The position numbers were made by a program, and so were the translations under genes. A stretch of 7,792 nt of DNA, from positions 1 to 7,792 of the forward strand of contig CAMCJC010000111.1 of NCBI GenBank assembly GCA_945875065.1, given 5' to 3'. The stretch is from an uncultured Propionibacteriaceae bacterium (GTDB lineage: Bacteria; Actinomycetota; Actinomycetes; Propionibacteriales; Propionibacteriaceae). Position 1 is the stretch's first letter. Every line of letters begins with the position of its first letter. Under the pieces are notes generated by a model. That model saw only the letters and a program-made list of their open reading frames with translations. It searched no databases and was not told where the DNA came from. Positions 1-6,733 of the stretch are shown one piece after another.

Positions 1-1
1 G

Positions 2-664
2 TCCCAGCGGATCAGCGTGTATCCAGGAGTGTCCGTATGGGACAACATGTTTCACTTCTCCCGTCTTGTGTGCGGCCGTGTGGGCGGACGAAGGGAGGCA
101 GAGCGGTGCCTGGAGTTGTTCGGCCTTGAAAGGCTCGCGAATGTACGATGCAGCGCGCTCTCTGGTGGACAAGCTCGTCGGCTGCATGTGGCCATCGGCT
201 TGGTCGGTTCCCCTGGCATTTTGATTCTAGATGAGCCGACAGCCGGGATGGATCTCGGGTCGAAAGAACTGACACTCAAAGTGTTGCAACAATTGGCGAC
301 TGAGAGGCACATAGTAATACTATCGACACATGATCTAATGGGAATAGAGTCGATGGATCCTTTGGTTCTGCTATTGGTAAATGGGGCCTTGAAATCCTGT
401 GTCAAAGCCTCAGAAATGGTTGGCGATGATTCAGTTTTTATAGTGGAGTTTGACGGTGATTCAACTCTGTCAAGTTCGGGCATGTTCGAAGTAGTGAAAA
501 AGGGGGCGGGTATCTGGGTGTGTCGCACGGAGTTAACTTGCTCTCCGATGAAGTTGCTCGATAATTTGAGTCCTGCAGACCGAGAGCGTGTCGTAAGTTT
601 CAGGGTATTGCCTCCTTCTTTGGAGCGCTCGTACAGTGACCTGATAGGACAGGCCGGTGCGTAG
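2..664 (+). CDS. ABC-2 type exporter ATP-binding subunit (5' partial)
   Basis: This is the nucleotide-binding subunit that powers an ABC exporter on the inner face of the membrane. The frame is already open at the window edge. Base 1 belongs to the previous codon, and the codons at 2-16 read SQRIS, with the Gln at 5-7 fitting the Q-loop. Walker A and the true start therefore lie upstream, and the GTG at 17 is internal. Visible motifs are the LSGGQ signature at 158-172, Walker B ILILDE ending at 235, a D-loop AGMD just after it, and the H-loop His at 329-331 in STHD. A C-terminal tail of about 100 residues follows, ending in a PPSLERSYSDLIG stretch that resembles the PSLEDVFL-type end of DrrA-like and bacteriocin-exporter ATPases. 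The stop overlaps the permease start by 8 bp. The gene is AT-richer than the genes after 1586. The class is secure; the cargo (antibiotic, peptide or other) cannot be told. Confidence 0.93.
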   Translation, partial: SQRISVYPGVSVWDNMFHFSRLVCGRVGGRREAERCLELFGLERLANVRCSALSGGQARRLHVAIGLVGSPGILILDEPTAGMDLGSKELTLKVLQQLATERHIVILSTHDLMGIESMDPLVLLLVNGALKSCVKASEMVGDDSVFIVEFDGDSTLSSSGMFEVVKKGAGIWVCRTELTCSPMKLLDNLSPADRERVVSFRVLPPSLERSYSDLIGQAGA

Positions 665-1424
665 ATTCCTAGCTAACACCCTTTTGTTGTCTCAATTAAA
701 TCTGAAGTTGGCCCTGCGCGATCCTCTTCCCATATTGCTCGGGTCGGCTATGCCTCTTTTTTTCATATATTTTCTTCGGCCGGTCTATTCCGCCTCTGAT
801 CGCTTGACAGATGTCGAGGGCATGGCTTCTGGTTTTTTAGCGATGTTCGCGTTCTTTTTGGTTCCAAATGTCGCTCAAGGATTCTTTTCTGAACATGAAT
901 GGGGCACCTGGGATCGTTTACGGTTGTCTGGCTCGAGTGTCTGGAGTATTTTTCTTGGAAAGTCTGTGACGCCATTGTTCGCTTTTTTCGTTCAGTTCGG
1001 CCTAGTTCTCGGTGGGGCCCGAGTTATCTTCGGATCCAGTCGCCAGTGGAACTTGGGGTCGCTAGTAGGGGTTTGTCTTCTGTTTGCGATATACCTGGTC
1101 CTGTTTGGTTCAATTCTTGCCGTTTGGTGCACTTCATTGGCTCAGGTCAGTGCGATTTCGAGTTTGTTGTCCCCCATCTTGGCTGCCTTAGGTGGAGCAT
1201 TGGTTCCCGTGCACATATTGCCGCTGTGGGTGCAGTGCGTGGCTCCGTTCACGCCGGTGTATTGGGTAATGGGCGGTATGTCTTGCAGCATGGGTGTTTC
1301 ATGCGGAGCGAGTTTTTGGGGAGCTGTGTTGCTATCGGCATCGATCCACGTTGCGTTGACTGCGGTGATTTTCGTGATCAGCTTGAGGGTTGTATCGCGA
1401 CGTAGCTTGATCGTTAGGGCATGA
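657..1424 (+). CDS. ABC-2 type transporter permease
   Basis: This is the membrane half of the exporter whose ATPase lies immediately upstream. The 255-residue protein has about six hydrophobic spans (residues near 24-40, 57-76, 103-124, 134-157, 163-186 and 220-243), the normal size and topology for an ABC-2 permease. Residues 79-102 carry the typical coupling stretch (E-x-E-x-G-T-x-x-R-L, then a W and L-G-K). Residues 188-207 hold the Leu-Pro, Trp and Pro pattern usual before the last span. The GTG start at 657 lies inside the end of the ATPase gene, with AGGA at 646-649 seven bases upstream, so the two are probably translationally coupled. Two cysteines (C210, C216) sit in the loop before the last span. 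Codon use is rich in A/T-ending codons (for example TTT and ATA), unlike the genes after 1586. No terminator is visible after the stop. Family is clear; substrate unknown. Confidence 0.92.
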   Translation: MRRFLANTLLLSQLNLKLALRDPLPILLGSAMPLFFIYFLRPVYSASDRLTDVEGMASGFLAMFAFFLVPNVAQGFFSEHEWGTWDRLRLSGSSVWSIFLGKSVTPLFAFFVQFGLVLGGARVIFGSSRQWNLGSLVGVCLLFAIYLVLFGSILAVWCTSLAQVSAISSLLSPILAALGGALVPVHILPLWVQCVAPFTPVYWVMGGMSCSMGVSCGASFWGAVLLSASIHVALTAVIFVISLRVVSRRSLIVRA

Positions 1425-1437
1425 AGTGTAAGCACGG

Positions 1438-1466
1438 TCACATGGTCCGGGGTAGCGGTTATGTGA
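1438..1466. repeat. Short inverted repeat TCACAT/ATGTGA
   Basis: TCACAT at 1438-1443 is repeated in inverse at 1461-1466 with 17 bases between, just after the permease stop. It could be a weak stem-loop or a regulator site, but it has no U-rich tail for an intrinsic terminator, and six matching bases at this spacing can arise by chance. Confidence 0.3.
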
Positions 1467-1555
1467 TCTCCCTCTGCCCCGATCCGTATCTAGTGATGGG
1501 CTGTAGTGGGAGGTTGCCGGATCCCGGCCGGTGCAATGTCCGGTCGTGGAAGCAC

Positions 1556-1561
1556 TAACCT
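1556..1561 (+). promoter_or_regulatory. Tentative -10 element for the phosphoesterase gene
   Basis: TAACCT fits the actinobacterial TANNNT consensus and would start transcription near 1568, leaving a leader of about 18 nt that still contains the Shine-Dalgarno site. No convincing -35 is seen about 17 bp upstream, so the assignment is weak. Confidence 0.3.
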
Positions 1562-1573
1562 CTTCTCATCGGG

Positions 1574-1579
1574 AAGGAG
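1574..1579 (+). promoter_or_regulatory. Shine-Dalgarno site AAGGAG
   Basis: AAGGAG lies six bases before the ATG at 1586 and fixes that start. The base triplet directly before the ATG (1583-1585) is an in-frame TAG, so no longer N-terminus is possible in this frame. Confidence 0.85.
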
Positions 1580-1585
1580 ACGTAG

Positions 1586-3244
1586 ATGGGCACCCTCACT
1601 GTGCTGGCTACGAGCGATGTGCACGGCAACGCCCTCGACTGGGACTACTACGCGGATGGCCCGCACACCGTCTTCGAGGTCGGCCTGGCGCAGGCGGCGA
1701 CGCTCGTCGAACGCATCCGCTCCGAGCGGGGGAGCGAGACGGTGGTTCTCGTCGACAACGGCGACACCATCCAGGGCACGCCCCTTGACACGTTTTATGC
1801 GCAGACCGAGCCCATCGCGACGACCGGTGCCGCCCACCCGATGGCAGCGGCGTTCAACGCCATGGGCTACGACGCCGTCAACCTCGGCAACCACGAGTTC
1901 AACTACGGTTTCGCCCACCTGCGCGCCTGGGAGGGGCAGTTGAGGATGCCGCTGCTCGGCGCGAACGTCGTAGCGGCCGACGCCCCCGAGGTGCCGATCT
2001 TCCAGGCGTACACGATCGTCGAGCGCATGGTCGACGGTAAGAAGGTGCGTGTCGGCATCCTCGGCATCACCACCCCGGGGTCGATGGTGTGGGACCGACT
2101 GCACCTGAGTAGCGAGGGCGTCGTGATCGGCGACATGGTCGAGGCCGCCCGCCGCTGGGTGCCGATGCTGAGGAACGAGGTCGGCTGCGATGTCGTTGTT
2201 GTCCTCTGCCACGCCGGCATCGGCCACTCCAGCTACGCCACCGGCCTTGACATCCCCGCCGAGAATCCCGCCGACCTGATCGCCGCCCAGGTCCCAGGGA
2301 TCGACGTCATGGTCATCGGCCACACGCACCGCGACGTCCCCGAACAGTTCATCACCTGCGAGGCGACCGGCCGGCCCGTCTTGCTCACTCAGCCTCGTGC
2401 CTACGCTGCTGGTATCACCGAAACCACCCTGGAGCTGAGACGCGACGGCGACGCCTGGACCGTCGTCGGCGCGACCGCGATCGGCCATAAGGTCTCCGGC
2501 GAAGCCTCGGCCGAGCACGTCGTCGCGGCCGTCGCCGGAGCCCACGAACGCACCCGTGCCCATGTGAACCAGCAGATCGCGACCTCCCCGCGCCGCATGG
2601 GCACCGAGGACGCCCACTGGCGCCCCACCGAGGCAATTGCGTTCATCCAGCATGTCCAGGCCCGCACCGTCGCGCAGGCTCTCGCCGGCGCGGACGAGCG
2701 CTTGCCCATCGTCTCCCTGACCGCCCCCACATCCCGCACCGCGGTGATCCCGCAGGGCGCCGTCAGCATCCGCGACCTCGCAGGCATCTACATCTTCGAC
2801 AACACCCTCGCCGCCGTCCGCCTAACCGGAGCCCAGCTGCGCGCCCACCTCGAACACGCCGCCCGCTACTTCGCCGACGCCCAACCCGGGACGCCGTTCG
2901 ACCCGGTCACGATGTGCGGTATCGAACGCGACGGCCGAAAACAGTGGGATTACCAGTTCGATATCGCCGCGGGCATCGACTACGAGATCGACATCACCCG
3001 CCCCGTCGGCCAGCGCATCACCGTCCTCAACCACGAGGACGGCACCCCGATCCGCGACGACGAAGCTTTCGCCGTCGCCCTCAACCACTACCGCCTCAGC
3101 GGAGCCGGCGAATACCCGAACGTCGCGAACGCGCCCGTCCTTTACAACGACATGCGTGACATTCGCCAACTCCTGATCGACTACGCCGCCGCCCACGGCG
3201 TCGAGGTCCCGTTTCGCGAGAACTGGCGTGTCGTCGCGCACTGA
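1586..3244 (+). CDS. CpdB/UshA-class metallophosphoesterase-nucleotidase
   Basis: The 552-residue protein probably hydrolyses nucleotide phosphoesters: 2',3'-cyclic nucleotides and 3'-nucleotides if CpdB-like, 5'-nucleotides if closer to UshA. The N-terminal metallophosphatase domain (about 4-250) shows the two-metal ligands D11 and H13 (SDVHGN), D60 (DNGDTIQG), N102 with H103-E104 (GNHEF), H209 (CHAG), and H246 and H248 (GHTH). The C-terminal 5'-nucleotidase domain (about 335-540) has FDNTL near 404 and the N-H-Y-R-x-S-G-x-G motif at 500-508, part of the substrate pocket in this family. A D-x-D-Y-Y stretch at 18-22 and a hydrophobic I-D-Y-E-I-D-I stretch near 464-470 point to the CpdB branch. 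Characterised Gram-negative members are exported, but this one begins MGTLTVLATSD with no signal peptide, and an in-frame TAG precedes the ATG, so a cytoplasmic location is likely. A1 starts 20 bp downstream. Family is secure; exact substrate is inferred. Confidence 0.92.
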   Translation: MGTLTVLATSDVHGNALDWDYYADGPHTVFEVGLAQAATLVERIRSERGSETVVLVDNGDTIQGTPLDTFYAQTEPIATTGAAHPMAAAFNAMGYDAVNLGNHEFNYGFAHLRAWEGQLRMPLLGANVVAADAPEVPIFQAYTIVERMVDGKKVRVGILGITTPGSMVWDRLHLSSEGVVIGDMVEAARRWVPMLRNEVGCDVVVVLCHAGIGHSSYATGLDIPAENPADLIAAQVPGIDVMVIGHTHRDVPEQFITCEATGRPVLLTQPRAYAAGITETTLELRRDGDAWTVVGATAIGHKVSGEASAEHVVAAVAGAHERTRAHVNQQIATSPRRMGTEDAHWRPTEAIAFIQHVQARTVAQALAGADERLPIVSLTAPTSRTAVIPQGAVSIRDLAGIYIFDNTLAAVRLTGAQLRAHLEHAARYFADAQPGTPFDPVTMCGIERDGRKQWDYQFDIAAGIDYEIDITRPVGQRITVLNHEDGTPIRDDEAFAVALNHYRLSGAGEYPNVANAPVLYNDMRDIRQLLIDYAAAHGVEVPFRENWRVVAH

Positions 3245-3252
3245 GAAATCGA

Positions 3253-3258
3253 TAGCAT
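3253..3258 (+). promoter_or_regulatory. -10 element of a leaderless promoter for A1
   Basis: TAGCAT is followed by exactly six bases and then the GTG at 3265, so transcription would begin at or next to the first base of the start codon. There is no Shine-Dalgarno site before this GTG. The same element, spacing and flanking bases precede the paralogue at 6734 (17 of 19 bases equal between 3251-3269 and 6720-6738). No good -35 match is seen; it would lie inside the end of the phosphoesterase gene. Confidence 0.7.
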
Positions 3259-3264
3259 GACGGC

Positions 3265-4785
3265 GTGAGCGGCCTCAACGACTCGACTGTCCCCTCTGCC
3301 GGTAGGGGCGACGACGCGCGTCCTGCCCCGCCACGTCCCGGCTTCCAACTTCAGCCGGCGCAGTGGCAGCCGCCTGCGCCACCGCAGCCCCAGGTCTACA
3401 CCGGCCCGCGAGTGCCGCCGCCGGAGCGACGACGCCGGGTCCGGCCGCGCATTCCGGCACCACCCTGGATAGAGCCAGAGCCGACACAGTCGGAAGTAGC
3501 GCGTCGCCAGGCCGACGACAAGCTCCACCACGGTCCGAGCCGTTGGCTGGAGATCACTCGTCGCCTGATCACCGATACCTTCCGGGTGCTGGCCGGCCAC
3601 TGGCCCCAGCTGGTCGGGATCTTCCTCATCGGTGCGATCGGTCGCATGGGGTTCTTGTGGCTGGCGTCGTGGGTTTCCCGTTTCTCCAGCACCGCGGCGA
3701 TCTTCATCCTCCCGCTCGCGCCCCTGGCGACCCTGACCGCGCTCGTGTTCATGCTCCGCGTCACCGCCGATTCCTTGCCTGCTTTCCGCGACGCCTTCCA
3801 GGACGTTACGCGCGCGATGCGGCTGCGTCAGGACTTCCTCATCCTCGTGGCGATCATGCTGCCGTTCCTAACCGTCTATGCCTCCCAGGGCTTGCTGGCG
3901 GTGGACCAACAGATCTTCGTCGTCGACGCGATCGTCGAGGCTGAACTCGAAAACCCGGTCGTGGCCAACACCCGTATCGACTACGCCTCCGGCTGGGTTC
4001 TGGTCGGTCTGATCGTCGGCGCCCTGTTCCTGCGGCGTCTGTTGGAGGTCAGCGAGCTGGGAAGCCGCCTGCTGGTGTTCGCGGTGGCGGAAGCCTATCT
4101 GGAAGCGTTCTGGATGATGTCGGTCGGTAACGCCTTCTCCGCTCAGTTTGGTCAGTTCATGGCGTGGTTCCAAGAACGGAGTCTCGTGATCGGCATCGGC
4201 GATCTCTGGGAACGGTTCCTGGCACTCAGCGACGCCCTCCGCGCCACCGTTGAATGGCTCGCCGGAGCCACGAGCTGGCTGTGGGCCTCCTTCATGGCGG
4301 TGTTGTTCATGCCGCTGGCGTGGCTCGCGATCGGTGCCATGATCTACGAACCCGATCTCGATGAACTCGACCTCCGCGCCCCCAGCTCGACGGAGATTCG
4401 CGGCCGTGTCTCGCAGCGCACCCAGCGTTTGCTACGGGTTTCGCCCAAGACCGCGAAGCTGCTGGGGCACGCCATCGAGCCGGTCGTCGAGCCCGTCACC
4501 GAAACCTGGGGTGGCGTTAGACGCATTCTGAGTGCGGGCATCGCCCCGGCGGTGATCTTCTCCGGCGCGTTCATCGTCCTCGGCTACCTGCAGTCGGCGG
4601 TCGCGGGCCTACTGAGCGCCATCATCGGGCCGCGCGAGCCCAGCCTGGCGTTTGCCGTCGGCCCCTACATCGAACTCGGCTACCGGCTCGTCTACTTCGT
4701 GTGCACGATGGCGCTGCTTGCCTCGGCCGTCAACGTCCTAATCATCCTCGGCCGCCGCGACGCCTTGCCCAAGCGGGTCAGCTGA
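3265..4785 (+). CDS. Polytopic membrane protein A1, proline-rich N-terminus, unknown function
   Basis: I do not recognise this 506-residue protein. Residues 1-90 are hydrophilic, and 20-75 are rich in Pro, Gln and Arg, probably disordered and cytoplasmic. About eight hydrophobic spans follow (near 114-134, 144-164, 191-212, 243-259, 268-290, 337-361, 423-447 and 470-495). An amphipathic stretch at 296-333 precedes span six, and a charged loop at 362-420 begins with EPDLDEL. The second copy at 6734 onward shares this plan. The best-conserved parts are HWPxLxGIFLIG at 112-123, the ILPLAPLA segment at 148-155, EAYLEA at 276-281 and EPDLDEL at 362-368. The GTG start is chosen for the leaderless -10 before it and its match to the paralogue. 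The gene starts 20 bp after the phosphoesterase, so readthrough could add to expression. Its stop overlaps the converging gene C by 8 bp. No enzyme or transporter motif is visible. Confidence 0.85.
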   Translation: MSGLNDSTVPSAGRGDDARPAPPRPGFQLQPAQWQPPAPPQPQVYTGPRVPPPERRRRVRPRIPAPPWIEPEPTQSEVARRQADDKLHHGPSRWLEITRRLITDTFRVLAGHWPQLVGIFLIGAIGRMGFLWLASWVSRFSSTAAIFILPLAPLATLTALVFMLRVTADSLPAFRDAFQDVTRAMRLRQDFLILVAIMLPFLTVYASQGLLAVDQQIFVVDAIVEAELENPVVANTRIDYASGWVLVGLIVGALFLRRLLEVSELGSRLLVFAVAEAYLEAFWMMSVGNAFSAQFGQFMAWFQERSLVIGIGDLWERFLALSDALRATVEWLAGATSWLWASFMAVLFMPLAWLAIGAMIYEPDLDELDLRAPSSTEIRGRVSQRTQRLLRVSPKTAKLLGHAIEPVVEPVTETWGGVRRILSAGIAPAVIFSGAFIVLGYLQSAVAGLLSAIIGPREPSLAFAVGPYIELGYRLVYFVCTMALLASAVNVLIILGRRDALPKRVS

Positions 4786-5410
4786 TACTCAGCGGGAAGC
4801 TGGCGTAGTTCGGCGGCTGCCACCACACCCGGAACTCCTCCGGCTCAATGCCCTCGGGCAGCGCGAAGTAGTGGTCGCTCGACCATTGGCCGGGCCGGTC
4901 AGGGTCGATGCCCTCCAGAGTTGGCTGGAACAGGCCCAAGCTCGCGCCCGGATGCTCCAGTGGGGTGCAGCGGGTGGTGCTGTGGGCAGGGCCCTCGAAC
5001 GTCTTCGACACCTTCCCGGCGCCGGGGCCATACTCGACTCCGCCGCTGAAAACCCGGACCTCACACGTCGTCAACGGCTGCTCGGGGGTGGCTGTGATGT
5101 CCAGGCTGATCCGCCACAGCTGCATGCCGGGGACGGGCTTGATGGTGTTCGAGTTCTCCTCGTAGCTGTCGACCCGCTCCACCGTCGCGACCCGCAGGCG
5201 CGCCTCGCGGGTGAAGTCCTCGCCAAACCAGTTGAACGTCTCGTGAAACATCACGACGCCGCCGGCCGCCCGCTGCGCGTAGGTCGGGTGCCACTTGAGG
5301 TGGTTCCCGATCATCCGCTGCGACGACGCCAGCAGCGCCAGCGCCAGTAGAAACGGCAGCGCTATCAGCCACGGCCAGTTGCGCCGCCACCTGGCCTTGG
5401 CCGCGCTCAC
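4778..5410 (-). CDS. Membrane-anchored extracytoplasmic protein C, unknown function
   Basis: This 210-residue protein is the last gene of the minus-strand operon. A positively charged start (R8-R10) leads into one hydrophobic span at about 13-30, predicting an uncleaved anchor with the rest outside. Residues 70-208 look beta-rich: alternating hydrophobic strands, a PGxxLW stretch at 94-99, GxxYGPG at 124-130, and a Trp-rich tail (W196, W197). C116 and C148 could form a disulfide outside the cell. The domain plan resembles that of B1 and B2, but sequence similarity is low. The GTG start at 5410 has GGAGG at 5418-5422 with a 7-base spacer, and it shares GTGA with the stop of B2 (4-bp overlap), implying coupled translation. 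Its own stop overlaps the end of the converging A1 gene. No family is recognised with confidence. Confidence 0.82.
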   Translation of the reverse strand: MSAAKARWRRNWPWLIALPFLLALALLASSQRMIGNHLKWHPTYAQRAAGGVVMFHETFNWFGEDFTREARLRVATVERVDSYEENSNTIKPVPGMQLWRISLDITATPEQPLTTCEVRVFSGGVEYGPGAGKVSKTFEGPAHSTTRCTPLEHPGASLGLFQPTLEGIDPDRPGQWSSDHYFALPEGIEPEEFRVWWQPPNYASFPLSIS

Positions 5411-6024
5411 GAGGCCACCTCCACCGTGGGCGGGGAAAGCTGTGCGTCACCGGCGGCGGCGACTAACTCGTCGGCCCGTCCCTTGGAGAGTTGGAGGTCG
5501 ATCAAGACGATGTCGTCGGGACCCGAGAAGGCGTTCTGCTGGCGGGCCGTGAACTTGTGTCCGACCTGCCTGGAAGGCTGCATCGCCAGGTGCGCTCCCA
5601 CAAGAGCCGACGGCGGCAGCTCCAGGTAGGTCTGGCAGTGCACGATCGTCCCCGGCTGACCTGAACCGCAGCTTCGGGTCGCGGGCATGATCCCGCCGTA
5701 CAGGCGCCCACCGGCATCTTCGAGGTACCACGACGGGATTGGTTGGCGATACTCGCTGGGGGCGAACTGGAAGTCGATGAGCAACAACACCCCGTCGCTG
5801 ATGACGACCTCGGAGTTTGTTTTCAGAGTCTTGGCCACGCTGATGTTATTGACCGTGACTTTTCCGATCCTGAACTCCACTGTCTCGCCGACGACGCCGC
5901 GGCGGTAGAACGGTCTGTCGGCGACGGCGGTGGGGGAGGGGATATGACCCGCGACCCACGACCCAGCAGCCAAAACCGCGAGGAGGAGCGCCAGCATCAA
6001 CAAGAGCCTGAGTTTCGACTTCAC
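5407..6024 (-). CDS. Membrane-anchored extracytoplasmic protein B2, possible Ig-like/DUF4352-type
   Basis: This 205-residue protein has a short basic start (MKSKLR) and a hydrophobic span at about 6-26, either a single-pass anchor or a signal sequence; no lipobox Cys is present. Residues 42-180 read as a beta-sandwich pattern: GETVEFRIGKVTV at 46-58, a strand LLLIDFQFA at 80-88, a WYLEDAGGRLYGG turn at 99-111, and QPGT followed by LELPPSALVGAHL at 134-146. This is reminiscent of telokin-like (DUF4352) domains. C119 and C130 may pair outside the cell. The frame stays open upstream to 6576, but that extension overlaps B1 entirely and is Arg-rich and low in complexity. I chose the GTG at 6024 because it shares GTGA with the stop of B1 and begins the signal-like segment; an AAGGCGGG at 6031-6038 is a weak ribosome site. 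Role unknown; probably a partner of B1 and C. Confidence 0.82.
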   Translation of the reverse strand: MKSKLRLLLMLALLLAVLAAGSWVAGHIPSPTAVADRPFYRRGVVGETVEFRIGKVTVNNISVAKTLKTNSEVVISDGVLLLIDFQFAPSEYRQPIPSWYLEDAGGRLYGGIMPATRSCGSGQPGTIVHCQTYLELPPSALVGAHLAMQPSRQVGHKFTARQQNAFSGPDDIVLIDLQLSKGRADELVAAAGDAQLSPPTVEVAS

Positions 6025-6674
6025 TGCGAACCCGCCTTCGTGACCGGCATGGTGGCGTAGGCGGCGATCCGCGTGTCGAACCAGTTCCACTCGTGGCCCG
6101 CCGCGTGGAGCCGCCAAGTGTGGGCGGGCAGGCCGAACTTGACAACCTCCGGCGGCGGCGCCGAGGCCGGCTGTTCGAAGACGAAAGCCAGGCGTGCCGT
6201 CAGGCCTGGCTGCAGGTCGTTGGGCGGCAGATTGTCGCTCACCCGCACGAGCGGAGATGCGACAGGGGTGGGTGCGTCGGAGGTGGCTAGGGCGCCGAAC
6301 TCGGCGGTCGTCTTGTCTTTCATGAGAAAATTGATGCCGACCGGGAAGTTCATGGTGTTGCGGACGTCGAAGGCGACGAGGATGTATCGCATGCCCTCGG
6401 CGTTGAGTCGCAGCGGCTCGATGGAATCGGACCATACCGCCTTGACGGCTGTGATCTCGAACGGGTCTACCAGCGCGCTCTGCCCCGGACCGAACTCGAC
6501 CACCGGCAACTGCTTCGACGGGGTTGGGGCCCAACCCCCGCCGGCGGCGACGACGCCAATCCCTGCCAGCAGCCATAGCAGCGTCAAGACCAGGGGACTG
6601 GTGAAGAACGCCAGCCCGCCTCGGCGCCGCCCAGACTGAGGCGGCGTCACCGGGTAAGGCTGACGGGGCTCCAT
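6021..6674 (-). CDS. Membrane-anchored DUF4352-like protein B1, unknown function
   Basis: This 217-residue protein is the first gene of the minus-strand operon. A Pro/Gln-rich and Arg-rich head (1-20) precedes one hydrophobic span at 21-46. The outside part (67-190) has the hallmarks of a telokin-like/DUF4352 beta domain: a strand with YILVAFDVRN at 97-106, PVGINFLMKD near 111-120, then LQPGLTARLAFVFEQP at 154-169 and VVKFGL at 177-182. It contains no cysteine, unlike B2 and C. The ATG at 6674 is chosen over the ATG at 6683 and the GTG at 6704: TAGGAT on the minus strand ends 7 bases before it, fitting a leaderless transcript, and AGGA lies 8 bases before it. The other two lack support. It is divergent from A2 with 59 bp between starts. 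The anchored Ig-like domain suggests a sensing, scaffold or envelope-partner role, but this is inference. Confidence 0.82.
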   Translation of the reverse strand: MEPRQPYPVTPPQSGRRRGGLAFFTSPLVLTLLWLLAGIGVVAAGGGWAPTPSKQLPVVEFGPGQSALVDPFEITAVKAVWSDSIEPLRLNAEGMRYILVAFDVRNTMNFPVGINFLMKDKTTAEFGALATSDAPTPVASPLVRVSDNLPPNDLQPGLTARLAFVFEQPASAPPPEVVKFGLPAHTWRLHAAGHEWNWFDTRIAAYATMPVTKAGSQ

Positions 6675-6681
6675 GGAACGC

Positions 6682-6687
6682 ATCCTA
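6682..6687 (-). promoter_or_regulatory. -10 element of a near-leaderless promoter for B1-B2-C
   Basis: On the minus strand TAGGAT is followed by seven bases and then the ATG at 6674, so the transcript would start at or within a base or two of the start codon. TAGGAT fits the actinobacterial -10 consensus well. No strong -35 is seen; the region where it should lie overlaps the divergent A2 promoter. Confidence 0.6.
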
Positions 6688-6721
6688 GGAGACGACAGGG
6701 ACACCTGAATAGCGGCCTGGA

Positions 6722-6727
6722 TAGCAT
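6722..6727 (+). promoter_or_regulatory. -10 element of a leaderless promoter for A2
   Basis: TAGCAT is followed by six bases and then the GTG at 6734, the same geometry and nearly the same bases as before A1. A GGGACA at 6698-6703, 18 bases upstream, is a weak -35 candidate. No Shine-Dalgarno site precedes the GTG. Confidence 0.68.
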
Positions 6728-6733
6728 GTCGTC

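Noticed and set aside
17..19. GTG as the start of the ABC ATPase
   Set aside because: The frame continues upstream with a Q-loop-like SQ, and Walker A is missing, so the gene begins before the window.
899..1405. Plus-strand frame of 168 codons overlapping the permease gene
   Set aside because: The permease frame has the expected ABC-2 pattern and spans; this one has no recognisable features.
1516..1528. Hairpin GCCGG-ATC-CCGGC as a terminator
   Set aside because: The stem is only five pairs with a three-base loop and no T tract follows; such hairpins are common by chance in GC-rich DNA.
1490..2653. Long open frame of 387 codons on the minus strand across the phosphoesterase gene
   Set aside because: It is antisense to a gene with full catalytic motifs; its product is Gly/Val/Asp/Arg-rich with no domain, as expected from a shadow frame in high-GC DNA.
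5407..6576. A 389-residue version of B2 starting far upstream
   Set aside because: The extra 184 residues lie inside B1 in another frame, are Arg/Gly-rich and featureless, and the GTG at 6024 gives a proper signal-anchor start with a GTGA overlap.
6073..6639. Plus-strand frame of 188 codons opposite B1
   Set aside because: It is antisense to B1, with Ser/Arg/Pro-rich content and no domain; B1 has the membrane span and beta-domain pattern.
6681..6704. Earlier starts for B1 (GTG at 6704 or ATG at 6683)
   Set aside because: Neither has a ribosome site, and the better -10 element (TAGGAT, 6682-6687) would fall inside the coding region; the ATG at 6674 fits it.
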